64,000 bases of DNA from Mesonia mobilis DSM 19841 (GTDB taxonomy: Bacteria; Bacteroidota; Bacteroidia; Flavobacteriales; Flavobacteriaceae), in the NCBI RefSeq assembly GCF_000423405.1, contig NZ_AUHX01000007.1, forward strand, positions 162,813 through 226,812, read 5' to 3'. The translations under genes were made by a program, and so were the position numbers. Positions 35,989 to 44,614 of this stretch are shown piece after piece. Every line of letters starts with the position of its first letter. Position 1 is the stretch's first letter. Under the pieces are notes generated by a model. It was not told the DNA's origin. It did no database searches and saw only the letters and a program-made list of their open reading frames with translations.

Positions 35989-36414
35989 ATGTCATTTTCA
36001 GATTTATTTGGTTCTGGTGAACACACGAAAAATCTTGGCCATTTTGCAGCAATTGTAAATTTAGCTGCCGTTGATGGTGAAATTAACGATGAAGAAAAAG
36101 CGGTTTTAGAGCGTCTTGCTCGAAAATTAGATATTCACGAAAGTGAAGTTGCACAGGTAATAGAAAATCCTACAAAGTATCCTATTACACCTCCGCACAC
36201 GACAGAGAGAAGATTAGAACGATTATATGATTTATTAACGATTATTTTTGCTGATCACGATATGGATGAGCAAGAAGAATTTCTTTTAAAAAGATATGCG
36301 GTTGGTTTAGGTTTCTCTTCAGAAACTTCTAAACAAATTATCGAAAGATCGATTAAAATTCTAGGTGGCAGACTTAGTTTTGACGATTATCAATACTTAT
36401 TAGACAGAAAGTAA
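35989..36414 (+). CDS. TerB-like (tellurite-resistance B family) protein
   Basis: All-helical cytoplasmic protein of 141 residues of the TerB-like superfamily. It has two symmetric acidic helix turns, AAVDGEINDEEKAVLERLA (about 28-46) and FADHDMDEQEEFLLKRYA (about 88-105), the usual metal-binding pattern. Stand-alone flavobacterial members have no shown role in tellurite resistance, and no other ter gene is near. The stop codon lies inside the terminator hairpin. Confidence 0.82.
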   Translation: MSFSDLFGSGEHTKNLGHFAAIVNLAAVDGEINDEEKAVLERLARKLDIHESEVAQVIENPTKYPITPPHTTERRLERLYDLLTIIFADHDMDEQEEFLLKRYAVGLGFSSETSKQIIERSIKILGGRLSFDDYQYLLDRK

Positions 36415-36437
36415 GCCAAGGCTTACTTTCTGCTTTT
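36405..36437. terminator. terminator between convergent TerB-like gene and fbp
   Basis: 13-bp perfect stem CAGAAAGTAAGCC / GGCTTACTTTCTG (36405-36417 and 36420-36432) with a two-base loop, followed by CTTTTTA on the plus strand. The TerB-like stop codon is within the left arm. Confidence 0.75.
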
Positions 36438-36441
36438 TATC

Positions 36442-37455
36442 CTATTTTGTTTTTGCTTTTTGCATAAACTCTTCAGCTTTTTCTACCATGTTTTTGCTTC
36501 CGCAGAAAAAAGGAGCGCGCTCGTGAAGTTCGTTAGGTTTAATATCCATAATTCGTTTAAAACCATCACTAGCTTTACCTCCGGCTTGTTCAGCTAGAAA
36601 TGCCATTGGGTTACATTCATATAATAATCGAAGTTTACCATCAGGATATTTAGAACTACTCGGGTAAATATAAATTCCTCCTTTAATCATATTTCGATGA
36701 ATATCAGACACCAACGAACCTATATATCTTGAAGTATAAGGACGATCACCTTCATCGGCTTGACAATATTTTAAATAATCTTTTACACCCTGCGGAAATT
36801 GCGCATAATTCCCTTCATTGATCGAATAAATATTTCCGTCTTCAGAAAATTTCATATTTGGGTGCGACAAGTAATACGTACCAATTGCCGGGTTAAGCGT
36901 AAAACCATTCACTCCGTGACCGGTGGTATAGACTAACATCGTTGAAGTACCATAAATTATATAACCGGCAGCTACCTGCAAATTTCCCGGTTGTAAGAAA
37001 TCTTCCATCGTAACCGGAGTTCCTACCGGGGTTACGCGACGATAAACCGAAAAAATAGTTCCCACAGAAACATTTACGTCGATGTTCGAACTTCCATCTA
37101 ACGGATCCATCAAAACTACATACTTATTCTTATGGTCGTTGTTGTGACCTTGAATAGTGATGTACTCATCGTTCTCTTCCGAAGCGATTCCGCAAACGAT
37201 TTCGCGATTAGTTAAAGTTTGAATAAATTTCTGGTTAGCATAAACATCTAACTTCTGCTGCTGTTCACCCTGAACATTAGTGTCTCCTGCTGCTCCCGTA
37301 ATATCAACCAAGCCGGCTTTATTTACCTCGTGATTAACAACTTTGGCCGCTAATCGTATCGAGTTGATAAGTCTAGAAAGTTCTCCTGATGAATAAGGGA
37401 AAGCTTGCTGGTTTTCAATAATAAATTCACCCAGCGTTTGGTGTTTTTTTGACAT
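36442..37455 (-). CDS. fbp: class I fructose-1,6-bisphosphatase
   Basis: Gluconeogenic phosphatase of 337 residues giving fructose-6-phosphate in the cytoplasm. The metal site is clear: ASEENDEY (about 90) and [16 protein letters not shown] (about 115-130); the substrate site includes [20 protein letters not shown] near 290. I use the ATG at 37453-37455 ([10 protein letters not shown]); the frame extends 39 codons further, but that part overlaps the divergent promoter region and reads as non-coding. Confidence 0.95.
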   Translation of the reverse strand: MSKKHQTLGEFIIENQQAFPYSSGELSRLINSIRLAAKVVNHEVNKAGLVDITGAAGDTNVQGEQQQKLDVYANQKFIQTLTNREIVCGIASEENDEYITIQGHNNDHKNKYVVLMDPLDGSSNIDVNVSVGTIFSVYRRVTPVGTPVTMEDFLQPGNLQVAAGYIIYGTSTMLVYTTGHGVNGFTLNPAIGTYYLSHPNMKFSEDGNIYSINEGNYAQFPQGVKDYLKYCQADEGDRPYTSRYIGSLVSDIHRNMIKGGIYIYPSSSKYPDGKLRLLYECNPMAFLAEQAGGKASDGFKRIMDIKPNELHERAPFFCGSKNMVEKAEEFMQKAKTK

Positions 37456-37474
37456 GTTTCTTGTGTTTCTCCAA

Positions 37475-37511
37475 CAAAAATAGAAAAAAAGTGATTGGAT
37501 TACTATTTTTG
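37475..37511. promoter_or_regulatory. divergent -7 elements for fbp and the GNAT-lysC operon
   Basis: TATTTTTG occurs on each strand: 37475-37482 (minus, 20 bases from the fbp ATG) and 37504-37511 (plus, 19 bases from the GNAT ATG). The two promoters share 75 bases, so the two genes may be co-regulated. Confidence 0.5.
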
Positions 37512-37529
37512 TTGCTAAACTGAAAAATA

Positions 37530-38006
37530 ATGGAATTTCAAGTACGAAAAGCAACCAAAAACGATATGCCATCTGTTTTAAAACTGATTAACGAATTAGC
37601 AGTTTACGAACGTGAACCCGATGCTGTTGAAGTTACTGTAGCAGATTTAGAAAGAGACGGTTTTGGCGACAAACCTCTTTTTAATTGTTTTGTTGCTGAA
37701 GCTGAAGATAAAATTGTAGGAATGGCATTATTTTATAATCGCTATTCTACCTGGAAAGGCAAGACCATTCATCTCGAAGATCTAATCGTTAATGAAGATT
37801 ATCGCGGAAAAGGAATTGGTATGCAACTCTACAAAAAAGTGATGCAATTTGCGTTAGAAGAAAATATAAAACGTGTAGAATGGGTCGTACTCGATTGGAA
37901 CACACCTGCCGTAAATTTCTATAAAAATACCGGCGCGAGTGTTTTTTCTGAATGGGATACCGTGCAATTTGATCAAGATTCTATAAAGAAGTTTTTAAAC
38001 CCATAA
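37530..38006 (+). CDS. GNAT family N-acetyltransferase
   Basis: Acetyl-CoA-dependent acyltransferase of 158 residues. The acetyl-CoA loop is [18 protein letters not shown] (about 88-105), and [11 protein letters not shown] (about 129-139) is the conserved C-terminal element. The sequence with [17 protein letters not shown] resembles the diamine acetyltransferase-like (SAT) subgroup; the substrate is not certain. Three bases separate it from the aspartokinase gene, so they are co-transcribed. Confidence 0.9.
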   Translation: MEFQVRKATKNDMPSVLKLINELAVYEREPDAVEVTVADLERDGFGDKPLFNCFVAEAEDKIVGMALFYNRYSTWKGKTIHLEDLIVNEDYRGKGIGMQLYKKVMQFALEENIKRVEWVVLDWNTPAVNFYKNTGASVFSEWDTVQFDQDSIKKFLNP

Positions 38007-38009
38007 CCT

Positions 38010-39263
38010 ATGAAAATTTTCAAGTTTGGTGGCGCGTCGGTAAAAGATGCAGAAGGCGTTAAAAATGTTGCACAGGTATTGCAAGAAACCGGCATTACCC
38101 ATAAAGTCGTGGTGATTTCTGCGATGGGAAAAACCACTAACGCTTTAGAGAAAGTAATCTATAATTATTTTGAAAATGCTGAAGAATTAACAGAAGCCAT
38201 TCAATTTGTAAAAACCTATCATCACGAGATTTTAGAACAGCTTTTTGCAGACAAAACGCATTCGATTTTTCAGAAAGTAAATCATTTTTTTGAAGAGCTT
38301 GAAACTTTTTTAAATCGAAATAAATCACCCAATTACGATTTTGTTTACGACCAAGTCATCTCGTTTGGTGAATTGATAAGCACCACGATTGTTAGTGAAT
38401 ATTTATCATCTTTAAACATCAAAAATACTTGGCTCGATGCGAGAAATCTCGTAAAAACCGACGCCACTTACCGTGATGCAAAAGTAGATTGGGTTGCTAC
38501 CGAAGCGCAAATTCAGCAACAAATCGAACCTCAACAATTATACATTACACAGGGTTTTATAGCTTCAGATGCTAATAATTTTACCACAACACTTGGTCGA
38601 GAAGGTAGTGATTATACCGCCGGTATTTTTGCTTATTGCCTAAAAGCGATCGATGTAACCATTTGGAAAGATGTTGAAGGCGTGCTCAATGCCGACCCAA
38701 GAGTTTTTGAAAACACCCAACTTTTAGAAGAAATTAGTTACGAAGAAGCGATTGAATTAGCTTTTTATGGTGCATCGGTCATTCATCCGAAGACACTTCA
38801 ACCTTTACAAAAAAGAGAAATTCCGTTATTGGTAAAGTCATTTTTCAATCCTAAAAATAAAGGTACAATCGTCGGCAAAGGAAAAATAATCACTCCTTAC
38901 GTGCCATGTTTTATTGTGAAGAAAAACTTGGTTTTATTATCACTTTCTGCGTTAGATTTTTCATTTTTTGTAGAAGAAAATATCAGTGAGATTTTTGCGT
39001 TATTTCATAAATACCAGATCAAAGTAGATTTAATACAAAATTCTGCGATCAGTTTTTCGGTTTGTGTAGATAATAAATTTAACAATGTAGATAAATTGAT
39101 CACGCATTTAAAGGCAAAATTTAAGGTGAAATATCATAAAAATGTGTCTTTATATACGGTTAGACATTTTACCCAAGAAGCTATCGATCTGTTAGAAAAA
39201 GATAAAACTATACTCCTTAAACAGTTAACCCGACAAACGGTGCAATTGGTGACAAAAGAGTAA
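38010..39263 (+). CDS. lysC: aspartate kinase (monofunctional)
   Basis: First enzyme of the aspartate family pathway, 417 residues. It has MKIFKFGGASVKDAEGVKN at the N-terminus, TLGREGSDYTAGIFA (about 193-207) in the kinase core and ASVIHPKTLQPLQKREIPL near 252. The last 140 residues contain ACT-type regulatory repeats but with low typical motif content, so feedback control by lysine or threonine is uncertain. Homologous Bacteroidetes genomes also carry fused aspartokinase-homoserine dehydrogenases; this one has no dehydrogenase domain. Confidence 0.93.
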   Translation: MKIFKFGGASVKDAEGVKNVAQVLQETGITHKVVVISAMGKTTNALEKVIYNYFENAEELTEAIQFVKTYHHEILEQLFADKTHSIFQKVNHFFEELETFLNRNKSPNYDFVYDQVISFGELISTTIVSEYLSSLNIKNTWLDARNLVKTDATYRDAKVDWVATEAQIQQQIEPQQLYITQGFIASDANNFTTTLGREGSDYTAGIFAYCLKAIDVTIWKDVEGVLNADPRVFENTQLLEEISYEEAIELAFYGASVIHPKTLQPLQKREIPLLVKSFFNPKNKGTIVGKGKIITPYVPCFIVKKNLVLLSLSALDFSFFVEENISEIFALFHKYQIKVDLIQNSAISFSVCVDNKFNNVDKLITHLKAKFKVKYHKNVSLYTVRHFTQEAIDLLEKDKTILLKQLTRQTVQLVTKE

Positions 39264-39267
39264 AATT

Positions 39268-39294
39268 TTTGATAGCTTAAATTTACTATATTTG
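39268..39294 (+). promoter_or_regulatory. promoter of olsF
   Basis: TTTG (39268-39271), a 15-base spacer, and TATATTTG (39287-39294), 19 bases upstream of the ATG at 39313. The spacer is slightly short for the consensus. Confidence 0.55.
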
Positions 39295-39312
39295 TAAGAA
39301 AACGTATATAAA

Positions 39313-41124
39313 ATGGGGTTTATCTCTGCTAAAGAAGTGGCCAAAGGCCTTAGTTTAGAAAAGTTTGGTTTTTTAGGAACCGCACTTGGCGCTACCTTAA
39401 TGCGACTTACTAAACTTAGCCATTTTAATAAGGTTTATGAAGACCGCAAACACTTAGATGCTCCACAGTTTATCGACTCTATTTTAAATTATTTAGAAGT
39501 CGATTTTGAAATACCAGAGAAAGACTTAAAAAGAATCCCGAAAACGGGCCCGTTTATTGCAATTTCAAATCACCCGTTAGGGGCGATCGACGGAATGATC
39601 TTAATGAAAATTCTCATCGAGAAGCGTCCCGATTTTAAGATTATCGCTAATTTTTTATTGCATCGTTTAGACCCGTTAGCTCCATATATTTTACCGGTAA
39701 ATCCTTTTGAAGATCGCAAAGATGCGAAATCGAGCGTAAAAGGTTTAAAAGAATCGATTCTACATTTACGCGAAGGCAAACCTTTGGGTATTTTTCCGGC
39801 GGGAGAAGTTTCTACCCATAAAGAAGATAAAATTATTGTCGACAGACCTTGGCTACCAGAAGCGATGAAGCTAGTTCAAAAATCTGAAGTTCCTGTCGTT
39901 CCTATTTATTTTCACGCAAAAAACAGTGCTGCCTTTTATCGCTTGGCAAAACTCAACGATTCCCTTAGAACGGCAAAGTTGCCGAGTGAAATGCTCACGC
40001 AGAAAAACCGAAAAATAAAAGTAAGAATCGGGAATCCTATTTCTGTGAGCGACCAAAAAGATCACGTAGAGCTAGACGATTATACCAATTTTATTCGAAG
40101 AAAAACGTATATGTTATCGAGTGGTTTCAACAAAAAAAGCTTGTTGAAAAACATCCACATTCCGAAGCAAATTAAAATACCACGTTCTCCCAAAGAAATT
40201 GCCGGCGAAACCGAAGAATATTTAATGGAAGCTGAAATTGAATTTTGCCGAGAACACGATAAACGTCTGCTGCAAAGTAAAAACTACGAAGTATTTTTAG
40301 CTAAGCGAGAACACATTCCTAACATTGTTACCGAAATTGGTCGCCTACGGGAAATTACCTTTAGAGCGATTGGTGAAGGAACCAACAATGCGACCGATTT
40401 AGATGAATTTGACGATTTCTATCATCATCTTTTTCTCTACGACAATGAAGCGAATAAAATTGTTGGCGCTTACCGAATGGGCTTTGGGAAAGAGATTTTT
40501 CCTGCGCACGGCATCAACGGTTTTTACCTGCAACAACTCTTTAGGTTTGAACCGGAGTTGTACAAATTAATGAGCGAATCGATAGAAATGGGACGTGCTT
40601 TTATCGTAAAAGAATATCAGCAAAAACCCATGCCTTTATTTTTACTGTGGAAGGGAATTGTACATTGTACTTTACGTTTCCCAGAACACAATTACCTTAT
40701 TGGCGGCGTAAGTATTAGTAATAAATTTTCAGATTTTTCTAAATCGATGATGATCGAGTTCATGAAATCTCATTACTACGATCCTTATGTGGCACAATAC
40801 GTTCGGCCTAAAAAAGAATACAAAGTGAAGCTGAAAGATGCTGAAAAGGATTTTGTTTTTGATGAAACGGAAGCCGATCTTAATAAATTCGATAAAATTA
40901 TCGACGAGCTTGAACCCGACAGTTTAAGAATGCCAGTATTACTTAAAAAATACATTAAGCAAAACGCAAAAGTGGTAGCTTTTAACGTCGACCCTCTATT
41001 CAACAATTCAGTTGACGGCTTAATGTACATTCGCATTGCAGATCTTCCTGAATCTACTGTAAAACCGGTTATGGAAGAGTTACAAGAAGAACTAGAAAAG
41101 AAATTGAATAATACCAACGATTAA
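39313..41124 (+). CDS. olsF: bifunctional ornithine-lipid acyltransferase (OlsF-type)
   Basis: Two acyltransferase domains in 603 residues. The N-terminal domain (about 60-260) is PlsC-like, with NHPLGAID (86-93, catalytic H and D) and FPAGEVS (161-167). The C-terminal domain (about 320-490) is an OlsB/GNAT-like N-acyltransferase, with REITFRAIGEGTNNATDLDEFD and IVGAYRMGFG. This arrangement matches OlsF, known from Serratia and Flavobacterium johnsoniae to make ornithine lipids from ornithine by N- then O-acylation. These phosphate-free lipids support membrane function under phosphate limitation. Its stop overlaps the probable ATT start of the next gene. Confidence 0.85.
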   Translation: MGFISAKEVAKGLSLEKFGFLGTALGATLMRLTKLSHFNKVYEDRKHLDAPQFIDSILNYLEVDFEIPEKDLKRIPKTGPFIAISNHPLGAIDGMILMKILIEKRPDFKIIANFLLHRLDPLAPYILPVNPFEDRKDAKSSVKGLKESILHLREGKPLGIFPAGEVSTHKEDKIIVDRPWLPEAMKLVQKSEVPVVPIYFHAKNSAAFYRLAKLNDSLRTAKLPSEMLTQKNRKIKVRIGNPISVSDQKDHVELDDYTNFIRRKTYMLSSGFNKKSLLKNIHIPKQIKIPRSPKEIAGETEEYLMEAEIEFCREHDKRLLQSKNYEVFLAKREHIPNIVTEIGRLREITFRAIGEGTNNATDLDEFDDFYHHLFLYDNEANKIVGAYRMGFGKEIFPAHGINGFYLQQLFRFEPELYKLMSESIEMGRAFIVKEYQQKPMPLFLLWKGIVHCTLRFPEHNYLIGGVSISNKFSDFSKSMMIEFMKSHYYDPYVAQYVRPKKEYKVKLKDAEKDFVFDETEADLNKFDKIIDELEPDSLRMPVLLKKYIKQNAKVVAFNVDPLFNNSVDGLMYIRIADLPESTVKPVMEELQEELEKKLNNTND

Positions 41125-42154
41125 ACATCATACCTGCTTACTTTTCTTCTTGTGGATTTCTTCAACCGCAATAGCTCAGTACAGCATTACCGGAAAAATT
41201 ATAGATGCTGAAACCCAAGAACCTATTTACGGCGCCAGCATCTATTTTGACGGAACTACCATAGGAACAATCTCTAACCAACAAGGAAATTTTAAACTCA
41301 CTTACAAGCAAAACACAAAAGCCTTGCTTGTGGTAAGTTCTATGGGTTATGAAGCACAACAATTTCAGGTTTCTTCTAAAGAAACTAATCTCGAAACTAT
41401 CTTACTAAAACCCAGTATAGAATCGTTAGATGAAGTTTTTTTAGAGACAGATCCTTGGTCACGAGAAAAGAAGCTTAGGTATTTTAGAGAATGGTTTTTA
41501 GGCTCAGATTATCAAGATAAAAAATGCGAAATTTTAAATGAAGAGGTAATTCAGCTTCGTTTTAGTCCGACTACACAAAAACTTACCGCCAGTATTTCAG
41601 AAAGTCTGATCATTGAAAATAAATATTTAGGCTACAACATTAATTATCAACTCAAAGATTTTGATCTTTCATTTTCAAAATCAAAAATGCTGAAAGACAA
41701 AAACGATCAACCGATATATTTACCGCAAATGTTTTATTATTCCGGTACCAGTTTCTTTCAAGAATTAAAAGGAAAAACCAAAAAACGATTCAAAAAAAGA
41801 AGAGCGGAAACCTATTTAGGTTCAGTCACTCATTTTATGCGTTGTTTGGCTAAAAAAAAATTGAGAGAAAACGATTACCGCATTTTTCATAAAAGATTTG
41901 AAACGCCTCCTTATAAATTTTTTGAAGTTGAACAGATTAATAAAGCTGCAAAAATTACCATCAAAACACCTAAAATTTCAATTTTATATAACAATAAACA
42001 ACAGTCGTTTATCCAAATTATCAACGATCAAAATTCAACTACGTTCTACATCGATGAACTTGGTAATTTTTATCCGGCAACAGGATTTTCATTCGGTGGC
42101 GATATGGGTAAACAACGAGTTGCCAATCTTCTACCTTTAGATTATAAACCTTAG
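41120..42154 (+). CDS. carboxypeptidase-regulatory-like domain protein, secreted, probable ATT start
   Basis: Predicted outer-membrane or periplasmic protein of about 344 residues. The beta-sandwich domain of CarboxypepD_reg-like type (GKIIDAETQEPIYGASIYFD, about 25-105) is followed by a mixed 220-residue domain of unknown function. The only standard start codon (TTG 41150) leaves a truncated signal. Reading from ATT at 41120-41122 gives xKHHTCLLFFLWISSTAIAQ, a complete signal peptide, with the ATT overlapping the olsF stop (ATTAA). I therefore start it at ATT. No ATG is available in the frame before residue 50 or so. Confidence 0.72.
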   Translation: MKHHTCLLFFLWISSTAIAQYSITGKIIDAETQEPIYGASIYFDGTTIGTISNQQGNFKLTYKQNTKALLVVSSMGYEAQQFQVSSKETNLETILLKPSIESLDEVFLETDPWSREKKLRYFREWFLGSDYQDKKCEILNEEVIQLRFSPTTQKLTASISESLIIENKYLGYNINYQLKDFDLSFSKSKMLKDKNDQPIYLPQMFYYSGTSFFQELKGKTKKRFKKRRAETYLGSVTHFMRCLAKKKLRENDYRIFHKRFETPPYKFFEVEQINKAAKITIKTPKISILYNNKQQSFIQIINDQNSTTFYIDELGNFYPATGFSFGGDMGKQRVANLLPLDYKP

Positions 42155-42245
42155 TTTATTCATTTATCTGTTAATCCTTTGTTATTTAAGCTTTCTTTGA
42201 GAACGCAATTTCTGTAAGCTCACTATCTTGAAAAGAAAAAAACTT

Positions 42246-42896
42246 ATGGAAACTATTTTAGTAGCAGGAGCTAACGGAAAAACAGGAAGAGAAATTATTA
42301 ATATTCTTCAAAATCATTCAAGCTACGAACCGGTAGCCATGGTAAGAAACGAAGACCAACAGGCATATTTCGAAAATCAAGATGTAAAAATAGCTTTTGC
42401 AGATCTAGAAGGAGATCTAACCGAGGCGGTTCAAGGTGTTGATCGCGTAATTTTTGCTGCCGGAAGCGGCGGAAATACCGGAAAAGAAAAAACAACGGCA
42501 GTCGATCAAGAAGGAGCTATTAATTTAATCGACAGTGCCAAAGCGGCCGGAGTTAAGAAATTTGTGATGCTAAGCGCGATGGGAACTGAAAATCCATCAG
42601 AAAACCCGGATTTACAACATTACTTGGAAGCAAAAAAGACAGCCGATAATCATTTAAAAGCAAGCTTTCTAGATTATAGCATTGTAAGACCTGGCGCTTT
42701 AACCGACGGAGAGAAAACTAATAAGATTAAAGCCGACAAACAGTTAAACGAATATGGAGAGATTTCTAGAAAAGACGTGGCGCAAGTATTAGTCGATTGC
42801 TTACCTCCTAACGTTCTTCAAAACAAAACTTTTGAAATTTTAGAAGGAAATTTAGCTACCGAGTTAGCTTTACAAGAAGTTGAGCAGCGTGCCTAA
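42246..42896 (+). CDS. NAD(P)-binding atypical SDR (NmrA/YwnB-like)
   Basis: Short-chain oxidoreductase-type Rossmann protein of 216 residues. The dinucleotide loop is ILVAGANGKTGREI (about 4-17); RVIFAAGSGG, KKFVMLSAMGTENP and YSIVRPGALTDGE follow in the order of the SDR_a5/NmrA group. The Ser-Tyr-Lys catalytic triad is incomplete, as is usual for this group, so it may act as a redox-sensing or NAD(P)H-binding protein. The ATG at 42246 is preceded by an A-rich stretch. It overlaps the DoxX gene by up to 17 bases. Confidence 0.85.
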   Translation: METILVAGANGKTGREIINILQNHSSYEPVAMVRNEDQQAYFENQDVKIAFADLEGDLTEAVQGVDRVIFAAGSGGNTGKEKTTAVDQEGAINLIDSAKAAGVKKFVMLSAMGTENPSENPDLQHYLEAKKTADNHLKASFLDYSIVRPGALTDGEKTNKIKADKQLNEYGEISRKDVAQVLVDCLPPNVLQNKTFEILEGNLATELALQEVEQRA

Positions 42897-43296
42897 GCTA
42901 ACCAATAACCAACTCGCTTTTCTGCTCGCCAGAATCACTTTGGGAATCAACTTTTTCCTACACGGATTTGTTCGAATCCCGATGTTGGAAGCTTTTGCCA
43001 GCGGACTCACACAGGGTTTTGAAGGCACAATGCTTCCCTTGGCATTAGTTGAAATGTTTGCTTACGCAATACCTTTTATTGAAGTGATTTTGGGTGTGTT
43101 TATCATTTTTGGAATTTTTAGTAAAAAATCACTAGCTGCAACGGCCATCTTTATAATGATGCTCATTACCGGCTGTGCTTTCAAAGAAGACTGGGGCGCA
43201 GTAGGCACTCAAATGTTATATGCCTTATTCATCTTTTTTCTACTGAAAAACTTAGAATATGAAGTTTGGGCGGTAAAGAAAAGTAGTAGTGAGTAG
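42880..43296 (+). CDS. DoxX family membrane protein
   Basis: Membrane protein of 135-138 residues with four helices (about 12-32, 55-80, 85-102, 110-128). RITLGINFFLHGFVRIP and VEMFAYAIPFIEVILGVFIIFG are DoxX signatures. There is no ATG: the start is TTG (42880) or GTG (42889), both inside the end of the SDR gene, so translation is coupled. DoxX-like proteins are linked with redox defence; co-occurrence with an NAD(P)-binding protein fits. Confidence 0.85.
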   Translation: MSSVPKLTNNQLAFLLARITLGINFFLHGFVRIPMLEAFASGLTQGFEGTMLPLALVEMFAYAIPFIEVILGVFIIFGIFSKKSLAATAIFIMMLITGCAFKEDWGAVGTQMLYALFIFFLLKNLEYEVWAVKKSSSE

Positions 43297-43442
43297 TTAG
43301 AATTGAGACGTTAGATGTGAGGTATTAGAAAATAGATATTAGGCTGAAAGATTACTAGCCTAACATCTAAATTCTAAAAGCGAAGCGATCTCAAATCTAA
43401 TTTCGAAGACAAAGCGATCTAATAAAAAAAGAGAAAGAAAAA
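43297..43442. repeat. word-like intergenic repeat tract 1
   Basis: Simple degenerate text of words such as TTAGAATTGAG, TTAGATGTGAGG, TAGATATTAG and AAAGCGAAGCGATC, which recurs at 44220, 44560, 45980, 46225, 48150 and 48290. No coding potential or clear terminator. Confidence 0.6.
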
Positions 43443-44219
43443 ATGGATTATCTACTAAAAGACAAAAAAGTATTTATTTCAGGATCAACAAAAGGTATTG
43501 GTTATGCTGCGGCAAAAACCATTGCTTTAGAAGGAGCAGAAGTTATCCTTAATGGAAGCTCGCAAGATTCAGTAAATACTTCTTTAGAAAAACTTAGAAA
43601 AGAAACTGATAGTAAAAAAATAAGCGGGATTGCTTGTGATTTCAGCAAAACTGAAGAAATAGATGCACTTATCACACAACTTGGGAGTGTAGATGTTCTT
43701 ATTAACAATGTTGGGATTTTCGCAAACAAAGAGTTTTTTGACACTACAGATGAGGACTGGCAGCAGTTTTATGACATCAATGTAATGAGTGGCGTAAGAC
43801 TATCACGAGCTTTAATGCCAAAAATGATGGAAAAAGGATGGGGAAGAATCATATTTATTTCCAGTGAAAGTGCTTTAAATATCCCTGTTGAAATGGTTCA
43901 CTACGGAATGACAAAAACTGCAATGCTAGCAATTTCTAGAGGCTTAGCTGAAATGACTACCGGAACCGGAGTAACCGTAAACAGCGTTTTACCGGGACCT
44001 ACACGAACTGAAGGTTTAGAAAAAGATGTTCCGGAAGACCAATCTTTTGAAGATTTTCAGAAAGAATTCTTTAAAAACGACCGACCAACATCGATCTTAA
44101 AACGCTTTGCCGATCCACAGGAGGTGGCCAATATGATTGCTTATGTTGCGAGCCCGCTTTCTTCAGCAACCAACGGCGCAAAACTAAAAGTTGAAGGCGG
44201 GGTTGTAAAGTATATATAA
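43443..44219 (+). CDS. SDR family oxidoreductase
   Basis: Classical short-chain dehydrogenase of 258 residues. Cofactor loop SGSTKGIGYAAA (14-25), NNVGIF (about 88-93), catalytic S140-ish in FISSESAL, and YGMTK (Y and K about 155-159) complete the active site. The final segment AYVASPLSSATNGAKLKVEGG is typical. Specificity unknown. It is bracketed by word-like repeat tracts and probably has its own promoter. Confidence 0.92.
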   Translation: MDYLLKDKKVFISGSTKGIGYAAAKTIALEGAEVILNGSSQDSVNTSLEKLRKETDSKKISGIACDFSKTEEIDALITQLGSVDVLINNVGIFANKEFFDTTDEDWQQFYDINVMSGVRLSRALMPKMMEKGWGRIIFISSESALNIPVEMVHYGMTKTAMLAISRGLAEMTTGTGVTVNSVLPGPTRTEGLEKDVPEDQSFEDFQKEFFKNDRPTSILKRFADPQEVANMIAYVASPLSSATNGAKLKVEGGVVKYI

Positions 44220-44614
44220 GAGTAGTGAGTAGTTAGAATTGAGTATTTATTCATAAGACAAGAGATTCAAAACATTAGAAACTAGAGCATAGAATAAGAC
44301 TAGGAAGTTTTGAAACAGGATTTAGGAATCAAGACAATATTTAAATTGGCCTATCGAAAGCTTATCGTAAAATTTGAAATGAAGATAGCGTAAAATTTTA
44401 GGCTGTTTGAGCGAGAGCGAGTTTCTAAAATTTAGCTATCGAATAATAAATTTAGATAAGTGTTCGTAAGCCTAGCCTTTTTTGTTTCTTTTTTCGGCAA
44501 TGGAAAAAAGAAATAATAGTAAAATAGAATTACTTATGCTTCAATTTCTAAAAGTGAAACGGCCTAAATTCTAGAATCTAACAGCGAAGCGATCTAAAAT
44601 CTAAAATAAATAAT
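44220..44614. repeat. gene-free repeat region with a U-rich/A-rich hairpin
   Basis: The 395-base gap starts with the phrase AGTAGTGAGTAGTTAGAATTG also found at 43285 and ends with AACAGCGAAGCGATCTAAAATC. In the middle, GAGCGAGAGCGAGTTTCTAAA is followed by a perfect hairpin, TTTCTTTTTTC (44485-44495), loop GGCAATG, GAAAAAAGAAA (44503-44513). No open frame of note. Confidence 0.6.

Noticed and set aside
36442..37572. Longer fbp frame starting at 37572
   Set aside because: The extra 39 codons cover the divergent promoter pair and the start of the GNAT gene; family members begin near [10 protein letters not shown].
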